DNA of 42,788 nt, taken from IMG/VR virus record IMGVR_UViG_3300008107_000380, positions 1-42,788 of that record. One strand, written 5' to 3'. Each line of letters begins with the position of its first letter. Positions within the stretch are counted from its first letter, which is position 1. Positions 27,620 to 36,194 of the stretch are shown here, one piece after another. The position numbers and the translations under genes were made by a program. The notes beneath the pieces were generated by a model, which was not told the origin of the DNA, made no database searches, and saw only the letters and a list, made by a program, of their open reading frames with translations. Source of the DNA: a virus.

Positions 27620-28756
27620 ATGGCAACATTAGATAAAAATTTTATAGTTAAAAATGGTCTTACGGTAGAAGGTTCTACAATAATCTCTCCTGCCGCAACA
27701 ACATCTTTTGCATCATTAAGAATACCTCATGGAACAGCTCCTTCATCTCCTACAAATGGAGATATTTGGTCTACAACCACTGGAATATTTGTTAGAGTCA
27801 ATGGATCAACAGTTGGACCACTTGGACCATCTGGTGGAGCTACAGCAACTCAAACCACTTTCGGCACAGTTGTTGGTATTACAGAAACTGCTAGCACTTA
27901 TCAGTCAAATACTGCAATAGGAAAAAATGCTGGCCTGTATATGCCAACAGGTACTAGTAATACATTTTTTGGATCGCTTGCTGGATTTCAAAATGCAGCA
28001 GGCGTAACTGCTGCTGCTGATGCTAACACAGGAATTGGCAACGCTTCTTTGGCAAGTTTAACAACAGGTGCCAGAAACGTTGGCCTAGGATATGATAGTG
28101 CGTATTCTACAACTACTGGATCCCACAATGTTGCTATTGGTGGAGAAGATGCACTATTTAGCAATATAATAGGAAGTCATAATATTGCAATTGGTACTTT
28201 GGCAGGCTACAACTCAAAAGGTAATTCTAATGTTTTTATAGGAGGTTTTGCTGGAGATTCAATTACAACAGGATCAAACAATATAATTATTGGTCGAGAT
28301 TCTGACGGATCTTCTGCAACAGTTTCTAATGAAATAACTCTTGGAAATACAAGCATAAATAGATTTAGAATGCCTGGATTAGGAGTAGATTGGACTTCTT
28401 CCACGGTTCCAGTAGTTCAAGAAATTATTCCATTAGATGATATTTCAAATGATTTTGATGGGGCAAATACAAGATTTATCCCTAATTATCAAGGTACAAA
28501 AGTAACTATAAATAATCCTTTTCGACTTTTACTAACCATTAATGGTATAATGCAATATATAGATTCACCAGATTATGTATGGATGTCTGGAGTCCCAAGA
28601 AGAGGTTTTTTTGTGGACTATGAAGGACAGATACAGTTTTCTGAACCAGTTCCGCCAGGATCTGAATTTGATGCTAGGCTAATGCCTGGAGATGTAAACA
28701 CAACAAGAACAAGAACGTATCCTTTCAGAGCACTGGATATATTATTAGGAGGATAA
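27620..28756 (+). CDS. Fibre/adhesin with YadA-head-like repeats, 378 aa
   Basis: After MATLDKNFIVKNGLTVEGST come eight repeats of about 14-25 residues built on N-(T/V/I)-(A/F/G)-(I/F/L)-G-x-x-(A/S)-(G/L): NTAIGKNAG, NTFFGSLAG, NTGIGNASL, NVGLGYDSA, NVAIGGEDA, NIAIGTLAG, NVFIGGFAG, NIIIGRDSD. This is the signature of the left-handed beta-roll head of trimeric autotransporter adhesins. The end (PNYQGTKVTINNPFRLLLTI) is a separate beta domain. It probably binds the host surface. Confidence 0.7.
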   Translation: MATLDKNFIVKNGLTVEGSTIISPAATTSFASLRIPHGTAPSSPTNGDIWSTTTGIFVRVNGSTVGPLGPSGGATATQTTFGTVVGITETASTYQSNTAIGKNAGLYMPTGTSNTFFGSLAGFQNAAGVTAAADANTGIGNASLASLTTGARNVGLGYDSAYSTTTGSHNVAIGGEDALFSNIIGSHNIAIGTLAGYNSKGNSNVFIGGFAGDSITTGSNNIIIGRDSDGSSATVSNEITLGNTSINRFRMPGLGVDWTSSTVPVVQEIIPLDDISNDFDGANTRFIPNYQGTKVTINNPFRLLLTINGIMQYIDSPDYVWMSGVPRRGFFVDYEGQIQFSEPVPPGSEFDARLMPGDVNTTRTRTYPFRALDILLGG

Positions 28757-28760
28757 GAAT

Positions 28761-31205
28761 ATGGCAAGAAAAGTATTAACAGAAGGTGGATATTCATTTA
28801 CCGCTTCAACAAAAACGGTGGTAATTAATAAGTCTGTCCCTCGTGAAAATTTAATTTTAATCACAAACGTAACAACTGGACAGGTCATCTATAACTTTTC
28901 TGACCCATCTTTGAAGGCTACCTCCTATACAGTATCTTCAAGCGGTGCTAATTCTACAACTACAATTGTTCTTAACTACAATACACTTGCAATGTCTAAC
29001 TCAGACAAGCTTTCTATTGTAGTTGATGAATATGCCGAGCAGATGGCACCAGCAGAAACCATCCTTGATCCAGTAAACAAGATGCGTGTTTCTCAGCCGC
29101 AATCTCTTATCGATACAGACTTTGAATATGGTCCACAGACAACTAAGTGGGAAAACATTGCTCTTGTAAATAATAGACCATTTGCATATGACAATCAGGT
29201 TCCTCTTACAAACGTTACAGCAATTACAATGAGCGCAAATGCTCGTGTAGTTACTGTTGCTACAGTAACCCCACCAGCAGTTGGAACACCAGTATTTATT
29301 CGTGACTCTATTCTCCCATTTGCAAACGGAAACTTTGTTGTAGAGTCTGTCAGCGCAGGAACTAACTTTACATACACAGCAAGATCCGTAAATTATACAT
29401 CAATTACAGCACTATATGATGCTTCAAAAACAGTAGTAAGCGCTGGTACACTTTATACTGCTGCAAGAATTGGTGGAAACGCAACAATTTCTGTAACAGG
29501 GTCAGACCTAAGAGTTGGAGTAACCACTACTGTTGCACATGGACTTTCTGTAGGAAATGAAATTGCAGTTCGTGGTATTACTGGAACAAACCCTCCAAAT
29601 GGTAATTTCTATGTAGCTTCTGTTACCTCTCCAACAGTGTTTGCATATTTTGCAAACCCAACAGCTGGAACCCCATCATCACTTGGCGGTGCTGCAGAAA
29701 TTTATGTTAGACCACAGTCACAAGTAGTTCACAGACCATTTGACGGTGGAGTTATGTTTGGAACATTTAGCTCTTCAAACAATGTTTCTCAATCACGTCA
29801 AACTCGTAGATATTTCCGATATCAGTCTGGTAAGGGTATTCAGACATCTTCTGGAACAATTTTAAGACCTTATGCTACTGTAGATCAAATTACTTCATCT
29901 GGAACCACAGTAACCGTAACAACTCGTGAGGCACACGGAATGCAGCCAGGAGTTTCTATTACTGTTGCTGGTTGTGTTGAAACCGCATATAACGGAACCT
30001 TTACAGTAGTTTCTTGTCCAAGATTTAATACATTTACATATACAGCATTATCAACACCATCTGCATCACCTGCATCTGGAGATCCAACAGTAAGCGTAAA
30101 CTCATGGTCTGGCGCTAAAAATCGCTTAGGCGTTTTTGATCAGCAAAACGGTTTATTCTGGGAGTATGATGGTCAACAATTATACGCAGTTAGAAGATCT
30201 TCTGTTTATCAGATAGGTGGTCGTATTTCTGTAACAGCTGGAGCAAATACAGTAACTCAAACTGATGCCGCATTTCCAACAGCATTTGCTAAGCAGCTAG
30301 TCGTTGGAGATTGGGTAACAATTAGAGGTCAAGTATATAAAGTTATTAATATTGCATCTGATACATCTATGACAATTTCTCCATCTTATCGTGGAGCATC
30401 TAGCGTTACATTTGGAACATTAACAAAGATGGTAGATACAAGAATTCCACAATCATCATTTAATTTAGATAAGATTGATGGAACTGGTCCGTCAGGATAT
30501 AATATTGATTTAAGTAAAATGCAAATGTTCTATATCGACTATTCATGGTATGGAGCAGGATTTATTCGCTGGGGTGTAAGAGGTCCAGAAGGAGATGTTA
30601 TTTATGTTCACAAGATGGCAAATAACAACGTAAACTCTGAAGCCTATATGCGCTCTGGTAACTTGCCAGCACGTTATGAGACAGTTAATGAGTCTCCGTA
30701 CACACAAACAACTGCAACTCTGAGCTCTGCAGAAGTCACAACACTTTCAGTAAGAAGTACATCAGAATTTCCATCTGCTGGAACATTAATTGTTCGTAAT
30801 GGAACTGTTTATGAGGGTATAAACTATACTGGAAAGACAGCAACAACATTTACTGGATTAACTCGTGGATTAGCTGGTTCTGCAGTAGCTGGAACATCTA
30901 CAACATGGTCATCTGGTTCCGTTTCTGGAACAGTTTCATCTGCAACAGGTATTCAAGTTGGTCAAAGAGTTCATTCATCAACTAACCCAAATCCAGTACC
31001 AGAAGGAACATTTGTAACAGCAGTTTCTGGAACAACAATTACTCTTAATGAGGCTGTAACTGCCGCAAATCCGCAGCTTATATTTGCACCAATTGGAAAT
31101 ACAGCTCAAACATTTACATACATTTGGAACAACCACAGTAACAACAATTTCAGCAGGTGCATCAGTTGCACTAATGTCAATTCGTATAGCTCCATCTGCA
31201 GATAA
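28761..31205 (+). CDS. Large tail or fibre protein, N-terminal part of a frameshifted gene, 814 aa
   Basis: MARKVLTEGGYSFTASTKTV, then many beta domains with the repeating pattern V-x-x-AHGL and TTREAHGMQPGVSITVAGC, and IDYSWYGAGFIRWGVRG in the middle. Up to GNTAQTFTY the sequence is normal; then the frame yields an unrelated stretch (IWNNHSNNNF to SSICR). In the +1 frame the natural continuation FGTTTVTTISAGASVA follows, so one base is extra near 31117-31120. As a whole it would be about 965 residues. Structural; possibly a tail spike or adhesin backbone. Confidence 0.75.
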   Translation: MARKVLTEGGYSFTASTKTVVINKSVPRENLILITNVTTGQVIYNFSDPSLKATSYTVSSSGANSTTTIVLNYNTLAMSNSDKLSIVVDEYAEQMAPAETILDPVNKMRVSQPQSLIDTDFEYGPQTTKWENIALVNNRPFAYDNQVPLTNVTAITMSANARVVTVATVTPPAVGTPVFIRDSILPFANGNFVVESVSAGTNFTYTARSVNYTSITALYDASKTVVSAGTLYTAARIGGNATISVTGSDLRVGVTTTVAHGLSVGNEIAVRGITGTNPPNGNFYVASVTSPTVFAYFANPTAGTPSSLGGAAEIYVRPQSQVVHRPFDGGVMFGTFSSSNNVSQSRQTRRYFRYQSGKGIQTSSGTILRPYATVDQITSSGTTVTVTTREAHGMQPGVSITVAGCVETAYNGTFTVVSCPRFNTFTYTALSTPSASPASGDPTVSVNSWSGAKNRLGVFDQQNGLFWEYDGQQLYAVRRSSVYQIGGRISVTAGANTVTQTDAAFPTAFAKQLVVGDWVTIRGQVYKVINIASDTSMTISPSYRGASSVTFGTLTKMVDTRIPQSSFNLDKIDGTGPSGYNIDLSKMQMFYIDYSWYGAGFIRWGVRGPEGDVIYVHKMANNNVNSEAYMRSGNLPARYETVNESPYTQTTATLSSAEVTTLSVRSTSEFPSAGTLIVRNGTVYEGINYTGKTATTFTGLTRGLAGSAVAGTSTTWSSGSVSGTVSSATGIQVGQRVHSSTNPNPVPEGTFVTAVSGTTITLNEAVTAANPQLIFAPIGNTAQTFTYIWNNHSNNNFSRCISCTNVNSYSSICR

Positions 31206-31659
31206 TGGACAGATTGGTGCATTTGGTGCTCGTGAAATTGTAAATAGAATGCAATTAAAGCTTCAGTCTCTTGGACTTACTTTTACTGGAACAGCACAAC
31301 CTCTGCTAGTAACAGCCGTACTTAATGGAACTCCTTCAAGTACAACCGCTTGGACAAATGCTGTTTCTAATGGAGCAGTACAAAACTCATCACTTGCACA
31401 AATAGCATCATATGCTGGTGGTACAACAACTGTATCTGGTGGTGAGGTTGCAGGTGGATTCTTCGTACAGGGTACAGACCGTCTAGATCTTACAACAGTT
31501 CGTGATCTTGGTAATTCAATTCTTGGTGGCGGAGGATCAAACTCCAATACTGGAATTTATCCAGACGGACCAGATACAATTACAATTGTTGTACGTAATC
31601 TTGGTGCAGCAAACGCAACAGTATTCGGACGTCTAGGGTGGACAGAAGCTCAGGCATAA
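31120..31659 (+). CDS. C-terminal part of the frameshifted large tail protein, about 179 aa
   Basis: Continues the preceding protein in the next frame: TFGTTTVTTISAGASVALMS, GQIGAFGAREIVNRMQLKLQ, LLVTAVLNGTPSSTTAWTNA, GGGGSNSNTGIYPDGPDTIT. It has no ribosome site of its own, and its natural N-terminal junction is TAQTFT/TFGTTT. If two proteins are made this would be the second, but a single gene is more likely. Confidence 0.65.
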   Translation, partial: TFGTTTVTTISAGASVALMSIRIAPSADNGQIGAFGAREIVNRMQLKLQSLGLTFTGTAQPLLVTAVLNGTPSSTTAWTNAVSNGAVQNSSLAQIASYAGGTTTVSGGEVAGGFFVQGTDRLDLTTVRDLGNSILGGGGSNSNTGIYPDGPDTITIVVRNLGAANATVFGRLGWTEAQA

Positions 31660-31671
31660 AAGGAGACATAA

Positions 31672-32562
31672 GTGCCTATTACAAGAGAGCAAACTAAGTA
31701 TATATCAACTAATGATACTGTATTTTTACCATCAGTAGCAGTTGATAGTAATCTTGGCGTTCGTGGAACATCTCTCTTTGACGGTAATGCAATATTTAAT
31801 AATGGAATAAGAATTTCATCAGGATCTTCTATTTTTTCTGGAACAATTGATGAATATTCTATAGTGTCAGGACTACATGCTGGAGTGCAAAATGGAACTC
31901 CAAGATTAATGTTTGCTCCTCCAGGATCGACATCTTCTGCAAACAATTGGCAAATAGATGTAAGTGCTGGAACATTCAGGTGGTTTACTCCAGGAATTGT
32001 GCAAATGAGTCTAACTCCAAGTTCATCTGGTGGAACGGTATCAGTTAATCAAGTAATAGCTTCAGGAACAATCACATTAAGTGGTCCTTCTCCTACAATT
32101 ACTTCTACAAATCCTACAGCGGCATCTGTATTTCCTTCTACAGTTACTGGAATTACTATTGGATCTTCTACAATTAAAACTACAGTATTTCCTGCAGATG
32201 GCACAGTGACAGCAGCCTCAGCAGCTTCAGGATATATGGGAATGCCAAGAGGAAATTCTGGAAATGCTATTACTGGAGCGTATGCAATTACTGCAGCAGA
32301 TGCAGGAAAACATTTATATATAACTACTACTGGACAAACAGTGACTATTCCAGCCAATGGATCAGTAGCGCTTCCAATTGGTACAACTATTGTTTTTGTA
32401 AACGGAAGCGGTGTAACAACAACAATTGCAATAACTACAGATACTTTAAGACAAGCTAATACCTCAAACACTGGAAGCAGAACACTTGCTTCAAATGGCA
32501 TGGCCACACTAGTAAAAATCAATACTACAGAGTGGATTATTGGAGGAAATGGTCTGTCATAA
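31672..32562 (+). CDS. Tail-fibre protein, 296 aa
   Basis: MPITREQTKYISTNDTVFLP then SLFDGNAIFNNGIRISSGS, a central beta shaft and a C-terminal domain TITDAGKH-like (AYAITAADAGKHLYITTTGQ then TVTIPANGSVALPIGTTIVF) common at the ends of phage fibres. GTG start with AAGGAGA seven bases upstream. The TAA overlaps the next possible ATG. Confidence 0.7.
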   Translation: MPITREQTKYISTNDTVFLPSVAVDSNLGVRGTSLFDGNAIFNNGIRISSGSSIFSGTIDEYSIVSGLHAGVQNGTPRLMFAPPGSTSSANNWQIDVSAGTFRWFTPGIVQMSLTPSSSGGTVSVNQVIASGTITLSGPSPTITSTNPTAASVFPSTVTGITIGSSTIKTTVFPADGTVTAASAASGYMGMPRGNSGNAITGAYAITAADAGKHLYITTTGQTVTIPANGSVALPIGTTIVFVNGSGVTTTIAITTDTLRQANTSNTGSRTLASNGMATLVKINTTEWIIGGNGLS

Positions 32563-32618
32563 TGGTATCAGAAAAAGACAATAGTAATAAGAAAAATAAA
32601 AAAGCCACAGGAGTTACT

Positions 32619-33242
32619 ATGGCTACTATTGTTTCTGCACCATTTTTCCCACCATACTTTCCTTTCTTTCCACCCTTCTTTCCTTTCTTTCCTCCTTACT
32701 TTCCTTTCTTCCCGCCGTTCTTTCCATTCTTCCCGTTCTTTCCACCGTTCTTCCCGTTTTTCCCACCTTACTTCCCATTCTTCCCACCGTTCTTTCCTTA
32801 CTTCCCTTACTTCCCGTTCTTCCCATTCTTTCCGTTCTTCCCACCTTACTTCCCATTCTTCCCACCTTACTTCCCGTTCTTCCCACCGTTCTTCCCATTC
32901 TTCCCTTACTTCCCATTCTTCCCATTCTTCCCGTTCTTCCCACCTTACTTCCCATTCTTCCCACCTTACTTCCCATTCTTCCCTTACTTCCCATTCTTCC
33001 CATTCTTCCCGTTCTTTCCACCGTTCTTCCCGTTTTTCCCACCTTACTTCCCATTCTTCCCTTACTTCCCATTCTTCCCATTCTTTCCGTTCTTCCCACC
33101 ATTCTTCCCGTTTTTCCCACCGTTCTTCCCTTACTTCCCGTTCTTCCCGTTTTTCCCACATTTTGCTGGTTGCGGAGTAGGATGTAACGGATGCTTTGCA
33201 GGAAGCACTGGACCAGGGTGCTTATGTGGATGTGCAGTTTAA
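32619..33242 (+). CDS. (F/Y)FP-repeat protein with Cys-rich tail, about 207 aa
   Basis: After MATIVSAP the protein is almost only Phe, Pro and Tyr for about 175 residues, in units (F/Y)FP and PP(F/Y)FPFF, for example FFPPYFPFFPPFFPFF. It then ends with FAGCGVGCNGCFAGSTGPGC and LCGCAV, seven cysteines in 23 residues. AGGAG stands five bases before this ATG; an in-frame ATG at 32562 overlaps the previous stop and would add NSNKKNKKATG. DNA repeats of 9-12 bases (TTCTTCCCN) make the tract. No known family. The repeat would form an extended, strongly hydrophobic rod. Opposite-strand frames are artefacts. Confidence 0.7.
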   Translation: MATIVSAPFFPPYFPFFPPFFPFFPPYFPFFPPFFPFFPFFPPFFPFFPPYFPFFPPFFPYFPYFPFFPFFPFFPPYFPFFPPYFPFFPPFFPFFPYFPFFPFFPFFPPYFPFFPPYFPFFPYFPFFPFFPFFPPFFPFFPPYFPFFPYFPFFPFFPFFPPFFPFFPPFFPYFPFFPFFPHFAGCGVGCNGCFAGSTGPGCLCGCAV

Positions 33243-33254
33243 AATTCTAAACTA

Positions 33255-33283
33255 TTGAAGTTTTAATTTTGATATGTTATCAT
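33255..33283 (+). promoter_or_regulatory. Sigma70-type promoter (TTGAAG-N17-TATCAT)
   Basis: Placed just after the repeat gene, it would start the oxygenase cluster with a leader of about 17 bases including AGAGGA. Confidence 0.5.
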
Positions 33284-33306
33284 TACACTTATAGAAAAGA
33301 GGATTT

Positions 33307-33744
33307 ATGTATAGATATGTAATTGGAACTAAAATAAATGAGAATGAATATGAAATATTTCATAATCTATCTGATTATTCAGAAGTTCCCGCCCCATTTG
33401 TTGAAAGATGTGAAAATGCAATTAATAGTGGTCTGCCAATTATTGGAATGAATACCTCAGCATTTCAAAATGAGGCCTGTACAAATGCTATTTGGGACGG
33501 AACTTCTTTTTCTGGCGGAGTTTCTTTTGAACCAATGAATATCAACTGGGATGTTTCAAGAAGCTACTCACTTTTATGCGACAATAAAGTATTCTTAACA
33601 GTATTTCAAACCGCAGGAAGCTTAGCTGACTCAATGTTTGAGGCAGCATTTTCTGAAGATATAGTATTCTTAAAGTTAGAAGATGATCAATTTGCCTCAA
33701 AAGGAGACATCTGGAACGGTACTAGCTTCAGAGGGCCAGAATAA
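33307..33744 (+). CDS. Hypothetical protein with WDGTSF/WNGTSF repeats, 145 aa
   Basis: NAIWDGTSFSGGVSFEP and GDIWNGTSFRGPE bracket a middle of mixed composition (VFLTVFQTAGSLADSMFEA). The IW-(D/N)-GTSF motif is a fibre-like or tail-accessory element (cf. hinge motifs YYNGTAW), but no domain is recognised. One Cys each in ECT-like and LLCDN. First gene of the oxygenase region. Confidence 0.55.
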   Translation: MYRYVIGTKINENEYEIFHNLSDYSEVPAPFVERCENAINSGLPIIGMNTSAFQNEACTNAIWDGTSFSGGVSFEPMNINWDVSRSYSLLCDNKVFLTVFQTAGSLADSMFEAAFSEDIVFLKLEDDQFASKGDIWNGTSFRGPE

Positions 33745-33746
33745 AA

Positions 33747-33989
33747 ATGTCAAAATGGGATGAATGGAAAAAATCTCTTGGCGATTCAAGGCCATGGCAT
33801 TTATTTGATCCTCACAAGCACATAGAGGATGAAGCTATAATTAAGAATAGACTTGACATATGTTTGTCTTGTGATAATTTAGTAAAAATGACAAAGCAGT
33901 GCAAGTTATGTGGTTGCTACATGCCAGCAAAAACAATGCTTGCAGATGCAGAATGTCCGATTAAAAAGTGGTCAAAAGAACCTCTTTAA
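33747..33989 (+). CDS. Zinc-ribbon protein with CGCxM...CPxxKW, 80 aa
   Basis: ICLSCDNLVKMTKQCKLCGC YMPAKTM and ECPIKKW (seven cysteines) form the two C-x2-C pairs and the CP-x-x-KW end of a zinc-ribbon type (DUF6171-like, from memory) that is frequent next to phage oxygenase genes. HLFDPHKHIE at the start adds His. Function unknown. No ribosome site beyond the AAAAATG context; two bases past the upstream stop. Confidence 0.65.
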   Translation: MSKWDEWKKSLGDSRPWHLFDPHKHIEDEAIIKNRLDICLSCDNLVKMTKQCKLCGCYMPAKTMLADAECPIKKWSKEPL

Positions 33990-34013
33990 AAATATTTAAA
34001 GATATTGTATAAT
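33985..34013 (+). promoter_or_regulatory. Promoter (TTTAAA-N17-TATAAT)
   Basis: Perfect -10 and ideal spacing with a weak -35, overlapping the end of the zinc-ribbon gene and starting the first oxygenase gene of the cluster. Confidence 0.5.
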
Positions 34014-34039
34014 CTACTTATAGAGATAGGAATAAAATT

Positions 34040-34750
34040 ATGGAGTATCAGGACCCACAAGATCACTGGTTTAACAAAGATAGATCAGAAACAGCATCAG
34101 AAAGAATGCCAGTAAAAGAAGCTGGAAAAGGGATAACTGTTTCAAATCCAGGACTAGGACTAAATGTATATCATAATGTATTTTCTGTAGAAGATGCGAA
34201 TAGATATATAAATATATTAGAAACAAATTTGGATGGAAACAATGGCTACCGTTGGTCTGAGGCACAGGTAACAAATTCAACATCTCCAATTAAAAAAGCA
34301 AGAGACTGTGTTGATTTTAGATATAAGCAAGAAAACCTTGGGCCTAGAAATGAAAGAAATGCTCAACTTTTAGATTTACATGAAGAAATTTATCAAAAGT
34401 TGAAGTATTGCATTGATGACTATGCAAGATATTGGGGAATCAATGTAACATATTATGAGGCTTTTAATTTCGTAAAGTATGAAGGTGAAGGAAAGCATTT
34501 TAGAATACACGCAGATGATGGACCAGCTTATAGCTGTAGAGTATCTGCAGTTATATATATAAACGATGATTACGAAGGCGGAGATCTTAATTTCCCAAGA
34601 TTAGATAATTATACGTATAAGCCAAAAGCTGGTGACATAGCAGTGTTTCCATCTAACTATATCTATGAGCATGCATCACTACCAATGACAAGTGGAACAA
34701 AATATTGTGTTGTAGTTATGACAGACTTAAGCGATAGGGCTCATAAGTGA
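34040..34750 (+). CDS. 2OG-Fe(II) oxygenase (P4H type), 236 aa
   Basis: H157-A-D159 and distal H211 for iron and K221 (GTKY) for the co-substrate; YINDDYEGGDLNFP and YKPKAGDIAVFPSN are the beta strands around them. Lys replaces the Arg of standard prolyl hydroxylases. It also has a long N-terminal part with a YRWSEAQVTNS segment. Likely hydroxylates a side chain of a protein or small molecule. First of five such genes in the cluster. Confidence 0.85.
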   Translation: MEYQDPQDHWFNKDRSETASERMPVKEAGKGITVSNPGLGLNVYHNVFSVEDANRYINILETNLDGNNGYRWSEAQVTNSTSPIKKARDCVDFRYKQENLGPRNERNAQLLDLHEEIYQKLKYCIDDYARYWGINVTYYEAFNFVKYEGEGKHFRIHADDGPAYSCRVSAVIYINDDYEGGDLNFPRLDNYTYKPKAGDIAVFPSNYIYEHASLPMTSGTKYCVVVMTDLSDRAHK

Positions 34751-35532
34751 CAGATGAAGAGTCAAATAATTTAATTAAGTTTAGAGCAGCAAACACTTCT
34801 GTAACAGAGTCTAACCCCTCAGTACCTTCTCCAACTCAATCTCAAATTCCAGATTGGTATAAAGAAGCAGATAGATTTGCAAAGCATCCAATTACTGGAG
34901 ACTACTATAAAGCACCACAAGCAGTTTGTCCATTTCCAAAAGAAGGGACAAAAGATGACTATGGAAAAATTCCTACCTGGAAAGCATGCCCAGCTATTTT
35001 AGATGCATTTATTACTGGATATGTTTTAAGAACTCCATGCGATATAACGTTTTTCAAAAATAGTTATGGAAAAATAGACGTAAAGGTTAGTGATGAAAGA
35101 TTTAAATCATTTTGCACTAAGCGCCCACCAATGCCACAATTTAATCATCCATTTGGATATTATGAAGAACACTTTGCTTGGCTTCCAGACTGGGGACTAA
35201 CTGTTCCAGAAGGATATAGTTGTTTATATATGACCCCAATGAATAGATTTGATTTGCCGTTTTTAAATACAACTGGAATCATAGATAATGATGAGGTAAA
35301 GCTTCCTGGCTCATTTCCATTTTTTCTTGTAAAAGATTGGGAGGGAACCATACCAGCAGGAACCCCACATATGCAGATACTTCCATTTAAAAGAGAAAAC
35401 TGGTACCATGAGAAAGAGTTCCTGTCTCAAAGAGAAATACAATTAGAATTTTTTAATAATGCTAAAAAATATAGGGTTCCAGACGGTGGAATCTATAAGG
35501 ACAAAGTTTGGTCCAGAAGAGAATATAGGTAA
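34747..35532 (+). CDS. Conserved phage protein between oxygenases, 261 aa
   Basis: IPDWYKEADRF, then TWKACPAILDAFITGYVLRT PCDI, NHPFGYYEEHFAWLPDWGLT VPEGYSCLYMTPMNRFDLPF and GTIPAGTPHMQILPFKRENW. From memory, this IPxWYK... KxCPP(F/A)xDAxxxGY... GTPxxQxxPFKR pattern is a widespread but unnamed phage and marine-virus protein, often beside oxygenases. It may be a substrate-presenting or scaffold protein. GTG start overlapping the upstream TGA. Confidence 0.65.
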   Translation: MTDEESNNLIKFRAANTSVTESNPSVPSPTQSQIPDWYKEADRFAKHPITGDYYKAPQAVCPFPKEGTKDDYGKIPTWKACPAILDAFITGYVLRTPCDITFFKNSYGKIDVKVSDERFKSFCTKRPPMPQFNHPFGYYEEHFAWLPDWGLTVPEGYSCLYMTPMNRFDLPFLNTTGIIDNDEVKLPGSFPFFLVKDWEGTIPAGTPHMQILPFKRENWYHEKEFLSQREIQLEFFNNAKKYRVPDGGIYKDKVWSRREYR

Positions 35533-35537
35533 ACATT

Positions 35538-36194
35538 ATGAAAACATGGACAGATAAAGAAAATCTTGGCAATGGCATTGTAAGATACTCAAATGTAATT
35601 AAGCCAGAGTTTGACGTTATTAATCGTTTAGAAAAGCTACTGGCTCCTGTTGGAACAACAAACAGGTATGCTTGGCAGCCAGCGTATGTTGGCTACAAAG
35701 AACTGATGCCAGATTATAGAGACTGCACAGACTTTAAATTTAAGAAAACTGATTTACAGTTTGATAAAAGTGAAACATCCTTAGAGCTTCAAAGCTTATG
35801 GCAAGATGTTTATGACGCACAGTCAGCCGCTGTAGATGACTACAGAAGAGATTACAATATAATGGAATTGAAGTATTGGGAAGCATTTAATTTTATTAAG
35901 TATGGCCCAGGACAACACTTCCAGGAACACCACGATCACGGATTCTCATATAACTGTACAGTTTCATTAGTTGCATACCCTAACGATGATTATGAGGGTG
36001 GAGAACTATATTTCAGACTACAGGATTTAAGCATTAAGCCAAAAGCTGGAGACCTGTATATATTCCCTTCAAACTTTATGTACCCACACAGAGCAATGCC
36101 AGTCCATAGTGGAACAAAGTATTCAATTGTAACAATGCTTGATTACAATAAAAAGTTTCATACACCTGAAATGTATAGACCAGATGAGGACTAA
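35538..36194 (+). CDS. 2OG-Fe(II) oxygenase (P4H type), 218 aa
   Basis: H131-H-D133, distal H184 and K194 (SGTKY) form the site; LKYWEAFNFIKYGPGQHFQE is the strand before it and PNDDYEGGELYF the later one. Its closest relative in the window is the 236-residue oxygenase (both use K and YxHxxxPxxSGTKY), so they are likely duplicates. ATG five bases past the upstream stop. Confidence 0.85.
   Translation: MKTWTDKENLGNGIVRYSNVIKPEFDVINRLEKLLAPVGTTNRYAWQPAYVGYKELMPDYRDCTDFKFKKTDLQFDKSETSLELQSLWQDVYDAQSAAVDDYRRDYNIMELKYWEAFNFIKYGPGQHFQEHHDHGFSYNCTVSLVAYPNDDYEGGELYFRLQDLSIKPKAGDLYIFPSNFMYPHRAMPVHSGTKYSIVTMLDYNKKFHTPEMYRPDED

Noticed and set aside
32619-33150. Tandem DNA repeat as a recombination or attachment site
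   Set aside because: The triplet phase is kept for over 500 bp, which favours selection on a protein.
32568-33161. Long opposite-strand frames rich in Arg, Glu, Trp and Gly over the FFP repeat
   Set aside because: They are the complement of a pyrimidine repeat in several frames at once; no ribosome site or neighbour context.
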